Shown in pieces: positions 31,355 to 40,117 of a stretch of 64,000 nt of DNA. How positions within the stretch are numbered: position 1 is the stretch's first letter; every line of letters starts with the position of its first letter. The stretch spans positions 3,782,001-3,846,000 of the forward strand of contig NZ_CP104900.1 of NCBI RefSeq assembly GCF_025449215.1, given 5' to 3'. A model generated the notes under the pieces. The model was not told the DNA's origin. It worked only from the letters and a program-made list of their open reading frames with translations, and made no database searches. Source of the stretch: Shewanella seohaensis. GTDB taxonomy: Bacteria > Pseudomonadota > Gammaproteobacteria > Enterobacterales > Shewanellaceae. A program made the position numbers and the translations under genes.

Positions 31355-32446
31355 ATGTTAACCCTCATCATTATAGTGCTTGTCGCTGTCGGAGTTTCTT
31401 TTCTGTGCAGTGTATTCGAAGCAGTGTTGCTTTCGGTTACCCCTAGTTATATCGCCTCGCTCGAACAAACTGACAGTGCCGCAGCCGCCCGGTTGCGTAA
31501 ACTAAAAGAAAACATCGAAGCGCCTCTCGTGTCTATTTTGACCCTAAACACCATTGCCCACACTGTGGGTGCCGCCGTTGCCGGTGCGCAAGCGGCCAAG
31601 GTTTTTGGTGATGACATGCTCGGCGTGTTCTCCGGAGTGTTAACTTTTATCATCCTATTCTTCTCAGAGATTATTCCGAAATCTGTGGGAGCCAATCACT
31701 GGCGCCGTTTAGCCCCGAGTGTGTCGATTGCCATCACTTGGATGAAGCGTGTCACTAAGCCGCTCATTTGGATGTCGCAACAGGTGACTCGCCTGCTAGG
31801 TAAAGGGGAAGAAGGTCAGTACATTCGCCAAGAAATGAGCGCCATGGCCAAGATTGGTCACGAATCCGGTGAGTTAGACGAGCAAGAGTCTAAAATTTTG
31901 ACCCAAATGCTCAAGGTGCGTGACGTGCCTGTGACGGCGATTATGACGCCGCGTACCGTAATGTTCTCGTTACCCGTTTCACTGACGCAAAATGAGTTTG
32001 TGCAGGAATATCGCGACAAACCTTTTACCCGTATTCCAGTATACGATCAGGACCACGACGACATTATCGGTTACATCACCCGTACCGATGTCTTACTGGC
32101 TGAACGTTACAGCCCGAACGCACCGATTGGTGAACTCAAGCGCAGCCTATTTGTGGTGCCCGAAACGGCTAAAATCCTGCCGTTATTCGAGCGGATGATT
32201 AAACGCAATACACAAATTGCGATGGTGGTTGACGAATACGGCAGTAGCCAAGGTATTGTGACCCAAGAAGACATTATCGAATCACTACTTGGCTTAGAAA
32301 TTGTCGATGTGAATGACCCAGCGACCGACATGCAGCAATTGGCCCGTAAACTCTGGACCAAGCGCATGAAGCAAAAAGGCATTCGTCTCTCCGATGATGG
32401 CGACTTCGAAGCCGCCGCCGAAGATGACGAGGCGCGCTCGGGTTAA
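31355..32446 (+). CDS. CNNM/CBS-domain transporter-like membrane protein
   Basis: About 363 aa from ATG 31355. The N-terminal DUF21/CNNM domain has three or four membrane helices (residues 1-135: LTLIIIVLVAVGVSFLCSVF, VFSGVLTFIILFFSEIIPKS). Then comes a CBS pair (VTAIMTPRTVMFSLPVSL, TRIPVYDQDHDDIIGYITR, IAMVVDEYGSSQGIVTQEDI). The family is linked to divalent cation (Mg/Co) export or homeostasis. It lacks the C-terminal CorC/HlyC domain of longer relatives and ends in an acidic tail. It stands alone, divergent from rlmN, with a terminator after it. Confidence 0.9.
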   Translation: MLTLIIIVLVAVGVSFLCSVFEAVLLSVTPSYIASLEQTDSAAAARLRKLKENIEAPLVSILTLNTIAHTVGAAVAGAQAAKVFGDDMLGVFSGVLTFIILFFSEIIPKSVGANHWRRLAPSVSIAITWMKRVTKPLIWMSQQVTRLLGKGEEGQYIRQEMSAMAKIGHESGELDEQESKILTQMLKVRDVPVTAIMTPRTVMFSLPVSLTQNEFVQEYRDKPFTRIPVYDQDHDDIIGYITRTDVLLAERYSPNAPIGELKRSLFVVPETAKILPLFERMIKRNTQIAMVVDEYGSSQGIVTQEDIIESLLGLEIVDVNDPATDMQQLARKLWTKRMKQKGIRLSDDGDFEAAAEDDEARSG

Positions 32447-32472
32447 TGACATTATTTAGTCATTGTTAAAGT

Positions 32473-32502
32473 AAAGGGAGCTTGGCTCCCTTTCTTGTTT
32501 TT
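32473..32502 (+). terminator. Terminator after the CBS-domain gene
   Basis: AAAGGGAGC, TTG loop and GCTCCCTTT followed by CTTGTTTTT. Confidence 0.75.
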
Positions 32503-32543
32503 GGGGAGAAGGTTATAATCTCCCGCCGTAAAAGAGGTAGGTT

Positions 32544-34280
32544 ATGACACAGGGATACACACTCTCACTCGCGCACATCAACGATACCCATTCGAATTTT
32601 GAACCCAGCCGCGTACAATTTTCCCTCAATCTAGGGCTTAAAGCCTTAGATATCACCAGTCACAGCGGTGGCTATGCACGCCTGGGGTATCAGATTAGTC
32701 AGGCACGTGACCGAGCCGCACAAAGCCAAATGCCGTTTTTATTTTTGCATGGTGGCGACAGTTTCCAAGGCACGCTGTATTTCAGCCATTTTAAGGGTAA
32801 GGCCAACGCCCATCTGCTGAATTTACTCGCACCCGATGCCATGGTGATTGGTAATCACGATATTGATGAAGGCAATGCGCGGCTTGCCGAATTTGCTAAG
32901 CAAATCGATTTTCCGCTGCTGGCGGGCAATATGGACTTGAGCCAAGAGGATATCCGCAAGCCGGGTAATCTGCGTACTGTGGCGAATATTCTCGCCTATG
33001 ATGAGACTACTCAGCTTGCCAGCTACCTCGAAAAGCCCTTCTACGACAAAAAGCTCGCCGTCATCGGCATTACTCTGGATCAGATGAAAGACATCGCCAG
33101 ACCCGATCCTGATACCCACTTTGTCGATGCGATTGCGACCACGGCGCGCACCGTCGAGCATCTACATGCCAAAGGCATCAAGCACATTATTGTGCTGAGT
33201 CACTTAGGTTTAGATCAGGATAGAAGGCTTGCCGAACAAGTCGATGGCATCAGCCTTATCGTTGGCGGCCATACCCATACCTTGCAGGGCGATTTTAGCG
33301 CCTTGGGGTTAAGCAATATTCCCTATGGTGAAACCATCCATGGCACTCCTATCGTGCATGCGGGGAAATACGCCGAAACCTTAGGCTTGACCGAGATTGA
33401 ATTTGATGCAGCTGGCCGCGCGATAAACCTAAAGGGTGGCAACTACTTTATGCTCGATAAACAGTTTATGTTGAGTTCGAGTGAGCAAGTGGATGACACC
33501 GACTATCAAGCCGTGCAGCAACGTTTTAATGAGCATCCCTATGTATTGTGGGATGCTGCCGATGAAGACATTCACGGCGTGATCCACGATATCTATCGCC
33601 CCGCGATTGCCGAGATGGAAAACAAAGTCTTAGCCCTTGTACCTAAGAATCTAGTGCATACCAGACTGCCATCTAAGGCATTACCCCATGGCAGCGAAAT
33701 CGCCCCTTGGGTGAGCCGCAGTATGTTCCAAGAGGCCAAGCTTGAAGATCCCCGCATCCACTTTGCCCTGCATAACGCGGGTGGAGTAAGGCAATCTGTC
33801 GCCCAAGGCAGGCTCACCCTCGCCGATGTGTTGGGGCAATTGCTGCCCTTCGAGTTGCCATTAGTCAAATACGAAATCCAAGGCCAGTATTTATACCAAG
33901 CGCTGGAGTCGGCAATTAACGCCGCGACAAACAACAGTGTGCGCGGAACGGGTGCGGGCAGCTTCCCCTATACCTATGGATTACGTTATTACTACGATGG
34001 TAGACGCCCATTAGGGGAGCGCTTGTTCAAGCTTGAAATGATGCAGCAAGATGGCTTATCACTCTGGTATCCAGTGCAGCCCGATGCGCTCTATGTAGGG
34101 GTGTCAACCTCCTATACCGCTGCGGGGAAAGAAGGTTATCACCCACTGTTACAGGCGCGCTGGCAGGAATCGATTGAGACGCTCACCCTACCACAGGCTT
34201 TTATTCGCTTCCTCAATCGGGCGCCCAACCCCAATTTAGCGGATTTGCTCTCCCCCATGTGCATTACACCAGCCATGTAA
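32544..34280 (+). CDS. UshA-like 5'-nucleotidase/metallophosphoesterase
   Basis: 578 aa. The metal-binding motifs of the calcineurin-like domain are in order: LAHINDTHSNFEP, LHGGDSFQGTLYF, MVIGNHDIDEGN, HIIVLSHLGLDQDRR and IVGGHTHTLQGDF. The C-terminal nucleotidase domain has the substrate loop NAGGVRQSVAQGRLTLADVL and TGAGSFPYTYGLRYYYDGRR. It would hydrolyse nucleotide monophosphates or related sugar nucleotides. No N-terminal signal peptide is visible, unlike periplasmic UshA, so it may be cytoplasmic or use a non-classical route. Confidence 0.9.
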   Translation: MTQGYTLSLAHINDTHSNFEPSRVQFSLNLGLKALDITSHSGGYARLGYQISQARDRAAQSQMPFLFLHGGDSFQGTLYFSHFKGKANAHLLNLLAPDAMVIGNHDIDEGNARLAEFAKQIDFPLLAGNMDLSQEDIRKPGNLRTVANILAYDETTQLASYLEKPFYDKKLAVIGITLDQMKDIARPDPDTHFVDAIATTARTVEHLHAKGIKHIIVLSHLGLDQDRRLAEQVDGISLIVGGHTHTLQGDFSALGLSNIPYGETIHGTPIVHAGKYAETLGLTEIEFDAAGRAINLKGGNYFMLDKQFMLSSSEQVDDTDYQAVQQRFNEHPYVLWDAADEDIHGVIHDIYRPAIAEMENKVLALVPKNLVHTRLPSKALPHGSEIAPWVSRSMFQEAKLEDPRIHFALHNAGGVRQSVAQGRLTLADVLGQLLPFELPLVKYEIQGQYLYQALESAINAATNNSVRGTGAGSFPYTYGLRYYYDGRRPLGERLFKLEMMQQDGLSLWYPVQPDALYVGVSTSYTAAGKEGYHPLLQARWQESIETLTLPQAFIRFLNRAPNPNLADLLSPMCITPAM

Positions 34281-34364
34281 AGCGCTCAGTGTAAGCGCCC
34301 TGCGTCAGGGATTTATATCAGCGCTGCCGCAAATCCCAGCCCTCTTAATTCATCACAGTACTTA

Positions 34365-34627
34365 GGGCGTGTTGACGTTTCAGGGTTATTTTTGCAGCAA
34401 TGTGGCTGGCTTTTATGCAAGGCAAAGTCCGTGCAGTGTAGTTATTCTACATAAACGGACGATAACGCAGCAGAAAAGTCAGCCAAATGCTGCCCGAAGG
34501 TTCGTCTGGCAAACACTTGCTCTTTGTCACTCGTCATTTGAGTAGAATAACTACACATCATTCCTCGTTTCGCGAGCACGAGCTTGCCAGAACGAACAAA
34601 ATTTAATCTCGAAACGTCAACACGCCC
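34365..34627. mobile_element. MITE-like palindromic element, 263 bp
   Basis: The element begins GGGCGTGTTGACGTTTC and ends with its exact complement GAAACGTCAACACGCCC, and is flanked on both sides by TA (34363-34364 and 34628-34629), the duplication typical of IS630/Tc1-type movement. Further inner arms also pair: TGTAGTTATTCTAC near 34437 with GTAGAATAACTACA near 34542, and GCAGCAATGTGGCTGGC near 34396 with AGTCAGCCAAATGCTGC near 34478. It has no ORF. It sits inside an older hairpin (CACAGTACTTA at 34353-34363 and TAAGTACTGTG at 34637-34648) between the convergent nucleotidase and LysR genes. Confidence 0.8.
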
Positions 34628-34689
34628 TAGCAATGGTTAAGTACTGTGATTCACTCAATCCTGTACCCAAACGCACTATCGACATCTCA

Positions 34690-35571
34690 CTAAAACAACC
34701 AGTCGCAATGGGGTAAACGTTCGGCAAACCACGCCTGCGCTTTGCCTTGATTCCCCTTGCGCCATGCGAGAAACACCGGCTGCGCCGGTCTTGGGATCTC
34801 AACCTTACACGCGACTAATGCGCCTGAAGCGAGTTCTTCGCGGATCAAATGTTTGGGAAGATAACCCACACCCAGCCCGAGTTGCTGGGCTTTAATCTTG
34901 GTCTGCATATTAGGCACGCGGATGACTTGGCGACTATCAAACAATCCACTTGAGCGCTGCGCGAGCGCCGTTGAGCTGTCGGCCACCACCACGGAGGGAA
35001 ATTGCAACAGGGCTTCGGTCGGGATGGGATGGTCAAACTGTGCCAAGGGATGATGAGGCGCAAGGGCAAACATGAATTCAAGCATGCCGATTTCGACTAA
35101 GTGATATTGCCCCTTAGGTAACTCCCCCGTGACCCCAATGGCAATATCGGCGCGGCCCGAATACAGCGCATCCCAACCGCCACCCAATGACTCCTCGGTG
35201 ATATTGATGGTCACCTGTTTACCTAACTCGGTAAATTCAGCAATCAGTTTAAGCAGTGGTAAATCGGGCACTACAGTATCTATGGCTAAGGTTAATGCCG
35301 ACTCCCAGCCCGTTTCGAGTTGGCGAACCGCCTCTTCAAGCCTGGCGGTGGCGGCTAAAATCTCCCGCCCTTGGCGTAATACCAGCTGGCCAACTAAGGT
35401 CAATTCGGCACGCTGGCCCTTACGTTCAAATAATTTTACCCCTAAGTCGCTCTCTAATTTCTGCACTGTGTAGGTCAGCGCCGATGGCACCCGGAATAAG
35501 GATTCGGCCGCAGCCGAAAAACTGCCTTTTTTATCAATAGCATCGAGTACTATCAAGCCATCTAGGCTCAT
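34690..35571 (-). CDS. LysR-family transcriptional regulator
   Basis: About 293 aa from MSLDGLIVLDAIDKKGSF (ATG 35571); upstream ATGs to 35589 are in frame. The N-terminal winged helix (GSFSAAAESLFRVPSALTYT, then KLESDLGVKLFERKG) precedes a periplasmic-binding-like effector domain. It is divergent from the doxX-pirin pair and most likely controls it; the shared 160-bp gap holds repeated TTCAAATTTTTT motifs. The inducer is unknown. Confidence 0.9.
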   Translation of the reverse strand: MSLDGLIVLDAIDKKGSFSAAAESLFRVPSALTYTVQKLESDLGVKLFERKGQRAELTLVGQLVLRQGREILAATARLEEAVRQLETGWESALTLAIDTVVPDLPLLKLIAEFTELGKQVTINITEESLGGGWDALYSGRADIAIGVTGELPKGQYHLVEIGMLEFMFALAPHHPLAQFDHPIPTEALLQFPSVVVADSSTALAQRSSGLFDSRQVIRVPNMQTKIKAQQLGLGVGYLPKHLIREELASGALVACKVEIPRPAQPVFLAWRKGNQGKAQAWFAERLPHCDWLF

Positions 35572-35595
35572 CACAGGTAACATAGCCACCTCTTA

Positions 35596-35732
35596 TTCAA
35601 ATTTTTTGAAATAGACTTTGAAAATGTTCCGATTTTCTTTCCATCAGGTCAAGTCTAGACTGTAAACCAATGGAGAGATTAACGCTAAGCCTCCACCGAC
35701 TAACTCATTAACGACATAGTTAAAAAATTTGA
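35596..35732. promoter_or_regulatory. Putative LysR operator pair in the divergent promoter
   Basis: A perfect dyad TTCAAA-TTT-TTTGAA lies at 35596-35610 just upstream of the LysR start. An inverted copy of its core (AAAAAATTTGAA) lies at about 35721-35732, ahead of doxX. Paired sites about 120 bases apart in a divergent gap suit LysR autoregulation plus activation of the target. This is inference from the sequence pattern. Confidence 0.45.
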
Positions 35733-35747
35733 ATTAAGGAACATCCC

Positions 35748-36191
35748 ATGAAAGCACTTATCACAAAATTACTGACCTCTGCCCCAAGTTTCGCCCCATT
35801 GGCCCTGCGTATTCCTATCGGGATCATCCTCATGGCCCACGGCTCGCAAAAACTCTTCGGCTGGTTTGGTGGCTACGGCCTAGAAGGCACAGGACAATGG
35901 ATGGCCTCCATCGGCTTAACCCCTGGCTACTTAATGGCGCTGATGGCTGGCTCGAGCGAATTCTTTGGTGGCTTGCTGATCATTATCGGTTTACTGACTC
36001 GCCCAACGGCACTGGTATTGTCCTTTACTATGGTGGTCGCGATTTTCTCGGTCCACATTGATAACGGTCTGTTCCTCAGCAATAACGGTTATGAATTTGG
36101 TTTAGCCCTGTTAGCTGCCACTGTGTCTCTGGCCGTGTCAGGTGCAGGTAAACTCAGTGCCGACAACCTGTTAGCCGCACGCTTAAAATAA
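35748..36191 (+). CDS. DoxX family membrane protein
   Basis: 147 aa with four membrane helices. The first has RIPIGIILMAHGSQKLFGWF, a typical DoxX start, followed by GLEGTGQWMASIGLTPGYLM and AGSSEFFGGLLIIIGLLTRP. Members are small quinone- or thiosulfate-related membrane subunits, mostly of unknown function. It is followed after 7 bases by a pirin gene, a common partnership, and preceded by a divergent LysR gene. The ribosome site is AAGGAACATCCC before ATG. Confidence 0.9.
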   Translation: MKALITKLLTSAPSFAPLALRIPIGIILMAHGSQKLFGWFGGYGLEGTGQWMASIGLTPGYLMALMAGSSEFFGGLLIIIGLLTRPTALVLSFTMVVAIFSVHIDNGLFLSNNGYEFGLALLAATVSLAVSGAGKLSADNLLAARLK

Positions 36192-36198
36192 GGAGGAA

Positions 36199-36900
36199 AT
36201 GATGATCCGTATACGTAAAGCGCAGGACCGTGGGCAGGCTGATTTAGGCTGGTTAAAGAGCCAACATACCTTCTCGTTTGCAAGCTACTACGATCCGCAG
36301 CATATGGGCGTGTCTTCCCTACGAGTGATTAATGATGACAGAGTTGCGCCGGGCGCAGGGTTTGAAACCCATGGCCATAAAGATATGGAAATCATCAGTT
36401 ATGTGATTTCAGGCACCATTGCCCATAAGGACAGCTTCGGTAATGTTAAGACCTTACCAGCGGGTGAGTTTCAGTTAATGTCTGCTGGTAAAGGGATTTA
36501 TCACAGCGAGTTTAATGCATCAAACACTGAGTCTCTGCACTTTTTGCAGATCTGGATCCAACCAGACACCTTAGGTATTGATGCCGGTTATCAGCAAAAG
36601 GCCTTCGAGCAAACCTCTGCGCTGACCGCCGTGGTCACCCCAACGGGTGAAAATGGCACCTTGAAAGTACAGCAGGATGCGACCTTGTATCGGCTAATAC
36701 TGGCACCGCAAGAGCAAGTGCATATGCCGCAGCTTAAGCCACAGCGTCAGCTCTATGTGCAACTGGTGGAGGGCACGCTTAAGGTCAATGACCAAGTGCT
36801 CACCCCTGGGGATGGCGCACATATCACCGCCGAAGAAGCGGTTCGATTTAGCGCCACAGGCAGCAATGTCACCGCCCTAGTGTTTGACTTAGCCAGATGA
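36199..36900 (+). CDS. Pirin family protein
   Basis: 233 aa bicupin. The N-terminal cupin has the metal-binding motif FETHGHKDMEIISYVISG and later GKGIYHSEFN. The C-terminal cupin is shorter and lacks metal ligands, as usual. Relatives include quercetin 2,3-dioxygenases (YhaK, YhhW) and redox-sensing pirins. An AAGGAGG ribosome site lies 6 bases before ATG. It is co-transcribed with doxX and ends at a strong terminator. Confidence 0.93.
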   Translation: MMIRIRKAQDRGQADLGWLKSQHTFSFASYYDPQHMGVSSLRVINDDRVAPGAGFETHGHKDMEIISYVISGTIAHKDSFGNVKTLPAGEFQLMSAGKGIYHSEFNASNTESLHFLQIWIQPDTLGIDAGYQQKAFEQTSALTAVVTPTGENGTLKVQQDATLYRLILAPQEQVHMPQLKPQRQLYVQLVEGTLKVNDQVLTPGDGAHITAEEAVRFSATGSNVTALVFDLAR

Positions 36901-36914
36901 ATATTGTGACCAAT

Positions 36915-36947
36915 AAAAAACCGCCAAGGAAACGAGGCGGTTTTTTT
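36915..36947. terminator. Terminator between pirin and GNAT gene
   Basis: A six-A run, CCGCC stem, GGCGG stem and seven T; usable from both sides by convergent genes. Confidence 0.85.
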
Positions 36948-36994
36948 ATTACTGATCGTACGGCCAGAGAAGAGCAGTCTTTCCAAACGCGAAC

Positions 36995-37525
36995 CTATGA
37001 TAAGGACATAATCAAACTAAAATTCACTAACACCTGCGCCCTGTCGTTTTGTTTATCTTCGGCGGTGAGATAGCGACGTAGTTCATTACGGCGAATGCAA
37101 TTAAAACCCTGTTTCTCAAAGAAAGGACGCGCCTGATAGGAGGCTTCAACGGTAAGCCGTTTAAGATTACGGCTTTTGGCCTCTTCGAGCAGGGCTAAAT
37201 ACAAATGTGTCGCCACCCCGGCACGGCTGTATTCAGGGTGGACAAACAGACAATCGACTTCGCCGACCATACAATTGAGCTCTTCATCGGGACAGAGCCT
37301 TAAGTTGGTAAAGCCAACCAACTTGCTGCCTTCCTGCGCCACCCAAGTGGTGGTGTCTTCTAACTTAGCCAGCCAGTAGGCATCGCTTCGCGCCTCACCC
37401 TGATTTTGCGCCCAAGCTAAACGTTCGGTAAGCGAGTAATATTCCTGCGCGCCCTCCATCACACTGGCGTTAAATACCGCCGCCACCTGTGCCACATCCG
37501 GAGGTGAAAATAAGCGTATCTGCAT
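36995..37525 (-). CDS. GNAT acetyltransferase
   Basis: 176 aa. The fold is visible from TTWVAQEGSKLVGFTNLRL, VDCLFVHPEYSRAGVATHLY (motif A, acetyl-CoA pyrophosphate loop R-x-G-x-A) and LTVEASYQARPFFEKQGF (motif B). The substrate is unknown. The next gene upstream, at 37589-38110, belongs to the same fold but is not closely similar. Confidence 0.88.
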   Translation of the reverse strand: MQIRLFSPPDVAQVAAVFNASVMEGAQEYYSLTERLAWAQNQGEARSDAYWLAKLEDTTTWVAQEGSKLVGFTNLRLCPDEELNCMVGEVDCLFVHPEYSRAGVATHLYLALLEEAKSRNLKRLTVEASYQARPFFEKQGFNCIRRNELRRYLTAEDKQNDRAQVLVNFSLIMSLS

Positions 37526-37588
37526 TGGAGTCCACTCCTATGGGTTAATCATGACCAATGGGCACATAAGCAATGTATTCCCATTCAG

Positions 37589-38110
37589 TTACAGTTTTTT
37601 AGTCATATAAAAACTCGGCAACACCTGGCCCAGTTTTTGTTGATAGCTGCGCTGTTGTTGGACAAATCCGAGTTTAATAAACAGCCCGCGGGAAAGATAA
37701 GACGCATCGGCACTCAATTGGCTGTACCCCTGCTCCCTCGCCCACAGTTCTAGCTGTCGATAAGCTCGCTCCCCCAGCCCCTGCCGTTGCCAATCGGGAT
37801 GAATATAGAGGCTATCTATATATCCTCTATGGTGAAAATCCGTTTCGACATTGATAAAACCTGCACAAATCTTAGATAAGCCCGCGGCATCTGTCACCAA
37901 AATAATCCATGCTTGGGAACGACTTAAGCGTAAATGCCAATGTTGACTCGAACGGGGTGCCTGCGACCAAGCCTTAAGCTGCGCGGCGTTATAACGCTCA
38001 TGTTGTATTTTATGCACGCACTGATGAAAGAGTTCACTCACCGCCCGCGCATAACGGCGCCGATAAGGGATGACTTCGACTGGCTTTTCGATTGAATTGG
38101 CAGCGGACAC
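37589..38110 (-). CDS. GNAT acetyltransferase
   Basis: 173 aa. GFINVETDFHHRGYIDSLYI and HPDWQRQGLGERAYRQLELW give the acetyl-CoA loop (RQGLG), followed by LSADASYLSRGLFIKLGFV. The layout matches YafP/PanZ-like small acetyltransferases; the substrate cannot be read from sequence. It is the second of three GNAT genes within 3 kb, all on the minus strand, but with separate upstream gaps. Confidence 0.87.
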   Translation of the reverse strand: MSAANSIEKPVEVIPYRRRYARAVSELFHQCVHKIQHERYNAAQLKAWSQAPRSSQHWHLRLSRSQAWIILVTDAAGLSKICAGFINVETDFHHRGYIDSLYIHPDWQRQGLGERAYRQLELWAREQGYSQLSADASYLSRGLFIKLGFVQQQRSYQQKLGQVLPSFYMTKKL

Positions 38111-38210
38111 GAGTAATCAACCAAGAGTGTAAATAATCGCTATATTCTGCCGCGATTTAGATTCGAGCGATAGCATCAACGCGATAAGAAAAGGTTTGCC
38201 GCTGTAAACA

Positions 38211-38240
38211 AAACCGCCTCGAACAAGGCGAGGCGGTTTA
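38211..38240. terminator. Terminator-like hairpin upstream of the GNAT gene
   Basis: CCGCCTCG and CGAGGCGG arms (8 bp) with AAA and TTTA flanks, at the 3' side of the NrfJ-like gene, though about 40 bases from its stop on the wrong strand side for 38278. It more likely closes that minus-strand gene. Confidence 0.6.
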
Positions 38241-38277
38241 GGAACTCATCGCAACATGAATGTTGCTAAGACATCGA

Positions 38278-38580
38278 TTATTTCTTCTCGATTTGACCAA
38301 CAAACAACAGCTTGTCAAAGGTGCGGTTTAAGGTTTTGCTGGTGAATTGATTCATCCACATTTGCTCAACCACGGCCACTTTGTCGCCTTTCTTGACTTC
38401 AGCTTCTGGGCCAGCGGCCCAAAACGTGTTGTCAGCTTCTTTAATTTGAACATAGGTGTAACCGCCACCATTCATAGTATCAACCACAGTACCTTCATGA
38501 ACGACGCCCTGTGCCCAAGCACTTGACATACCTAACGCTAAAGTTGCTACAGCCGCTAATTTTACCAATTTTGCCATCAT
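38278..38580 (-). CDS. NrfJ-like small periplasmic protein
   Basis: About 100 aa from the double Met at 38577-38580; the longer in-frame start at 38646 would bury the signal peptide. A signal peptide (KLVKLAAVATLALGMSSAWA) is followed by an OB-fold-like domain: GGGYTYVQIKEADNTFWAAG, KKGDKVAVVEQMWMNQFTSK, LNRTFDKLLFVGQ. I recall such proteins annotated as NrfJ-related in Shewanella. The function is unproven; a periplasmic cofactor or nucleic-acid-like binding role is only suggested by the fold. Confidence 0.65.
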   Translation of the reverse strand: MMAKLVKLAAVATLALGMSSAWAQGVVHEGTVVDTMNGGGYTYVQIKEADNTFWAAGPEAEVKKGDKVAVVEQMWMNQFTSKTLNRTFDKLLFVGQIEKK

Positions 38581-38707
38581 GCCTTTTGTTCCTTGTGTTT
38601 TACTAATATGCGGCATTAAAACATGCCATAGGTAATAAATCGCCAATCTCTATCACGAAATACAACACTTATCGCAAAAGTAGGATTTTTATCGCTCAGT
38701 AGGGAAC

Positions 38708-38917
38708 TCATTTCAATAGCGGTTTTAACATGCCCTCAAGGCCGTTGAGTTTGACCTCATAAATCAGCGCTAACTGCTCACCTAATTTTCCCTTCGGAAA
38801 ACCCTGTTGATGAAACCACACGAGATAGGGTTCGGGCAATTCGAGTAAGCGGCGACCGGCATATTTACCAAAAGGCATCACCTGATTCACGGCATCGATA
38901 AGCTGTTGTTGATCCAT
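38708..38917 (-). CDS. DUF3820 family small protein
   Basis: 69 aa. QVMPFGKYAGRRLLELPEPY and LVWFHQQGFPKGKLGEQLAL are the family hallmark; similar segments occur next to exonuclease-like domains, and the family has been suggested to resemble a quorum-regulated virulence factor. It stands alone on the minus strand. The function is unknown. Confidence 0.85.
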   Translation of the reverse strand: MDQQQLIDAVNQVMPFGKYAGRRLLELPEPYLVWFHQQGFPKGKLGEQLALIYEVKLNGLEGMLKPLLK

Positions 38918-39127
38918 TGCATTACCACTTCAAACAAAAAACACACTCATAGCTGGATGCTACGCTATTGACGGACAAATGCCTAAAGTTAACGAGTGAT
39001 GTAATCATGAGGTCATACTGCAAGCTAAGTGACTTGTGATGCAAAACGATATGACCATTATCCAGCAAGTATCCGGCAAGCGCACTCAGGATAAGCCATC
39101 CACTTACCCTGAGTCAGGAAATAGAGA

Positions 39128-39586
39128 TTAAGAATAGATTTTACGCATGTTCGGCCCAAGGTTGGCGCAGGGAGAATAGACAAAACCATAATCGCCGCAG
39201 AGTCGCTCCTCTTCGCCATGCACATTGATGCTGACACAGGTGCCAGGGGCGGCATGTTCATCAATATAAGTCATCACCCGCTCTAACATGATGCTAGCCA
39301 ATCCTAAATGACGATACTCAGGTAAAACAATAAAGTCCTCAATCGCCAAATGGTTAGCCTTATCGCCATACACGCAGCTGGTCGCGATGATTGACGGCGA
39401 GTTTTTCTCTTGTTCCCCCGTCACCCGAATCGACACCCAATATAAAGGCTGTAACGGATGACCCTCCCCCATTTCCACACCGATAGAGGGATGCCCCGCA
39501 GCATCGCGTAGATTCAGCAGCTCATGAAATAAAGGTGCAGATTCAACCAACTCAAATTCAATAGGCATAAGCATTTTAATATCCAT
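39128..39586 (-). CDS. GNAT acetyltransferase
   Basis: 152 aa. LAIEDFIVLPEYRHLGLASI carries the acetyl-CoA loop, and DEHAAPGTCVSINVHGEEERLCGDYGF is the C-terminal strand-helix. A second Met 12 bases downstream is an alternative start. The substrate is unknown. It is divergent from the ParA-like gene, with a 530-bp AT-rich gap between. Confidence 0.82.
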   Translation of the reverse strand: MDIKMLMPIEFELVESAPLFHELLNLRDAAGHPSIGVEMGEGHPLQPLYWVSIRVTGEQEKNSPSIIATSCVYGDKANHLAIEDFIVLPEYRHLGLASIMLERVMTYIDEHAAPGTCVSINVHGEEERLCGDYGFVYSPCANLGPNMRKIYS

Positions 39587-40117
39587 TTTGGCATCCCTTC
39601 ACGAATGGTAGAAAAATCAAGGTGATTAGACGGCATAATAGGAAAATCCTAACTGAATTAGGTGGCAATTTGATGACATACAGAACAGCGACAAGACAAC
39701 TTTCGACTGAAAATCATAAAGCAAAGAACAAGGTTTCAATAATATTTAAGAATAAATATCAAAAATTATATTCACAAAAGAAATATAAGAATTAAGACTG
39801 AGGCAATCGTTGCACTCGACTCAAGTAGTGACGCTGACTTAAATACGCCCAAAAGAATCACAAAAGCATTTTAAATCATGTAATTAATCACAAATCAGCC
39901 TCATTTATCTTTGCTCGATATAAGAGTCAAATAAACGGCACACGTCACTGTAACGTCAAATAATAATCGCGCGACATTTTATAAAAAAACGTCAAAAATC
40001 AGCTAATTGACCTCAATTAACATAGGGTTTACATTCATTTATGACAACAAGGTGCGGTAAAAGCTCGACACTTATAACAGCCGCCCAAGTGATACCCTAA
40101 GCATTGAGGAATTCGTC
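39587..40117. promoter_or_regulatory. AT-rich gap before the ParA-like gene
   Basis: 530 bases with no plausible ORF. It contains several A/T runs and half-palindromes (for example AAATCATGTAATTAATCACAA near 39873). Such a long gap ahead of a lone parA could hold a centromere-like site or an autoregulatory operator, but I could not define repeated units by eye. Confidence 0.35.
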
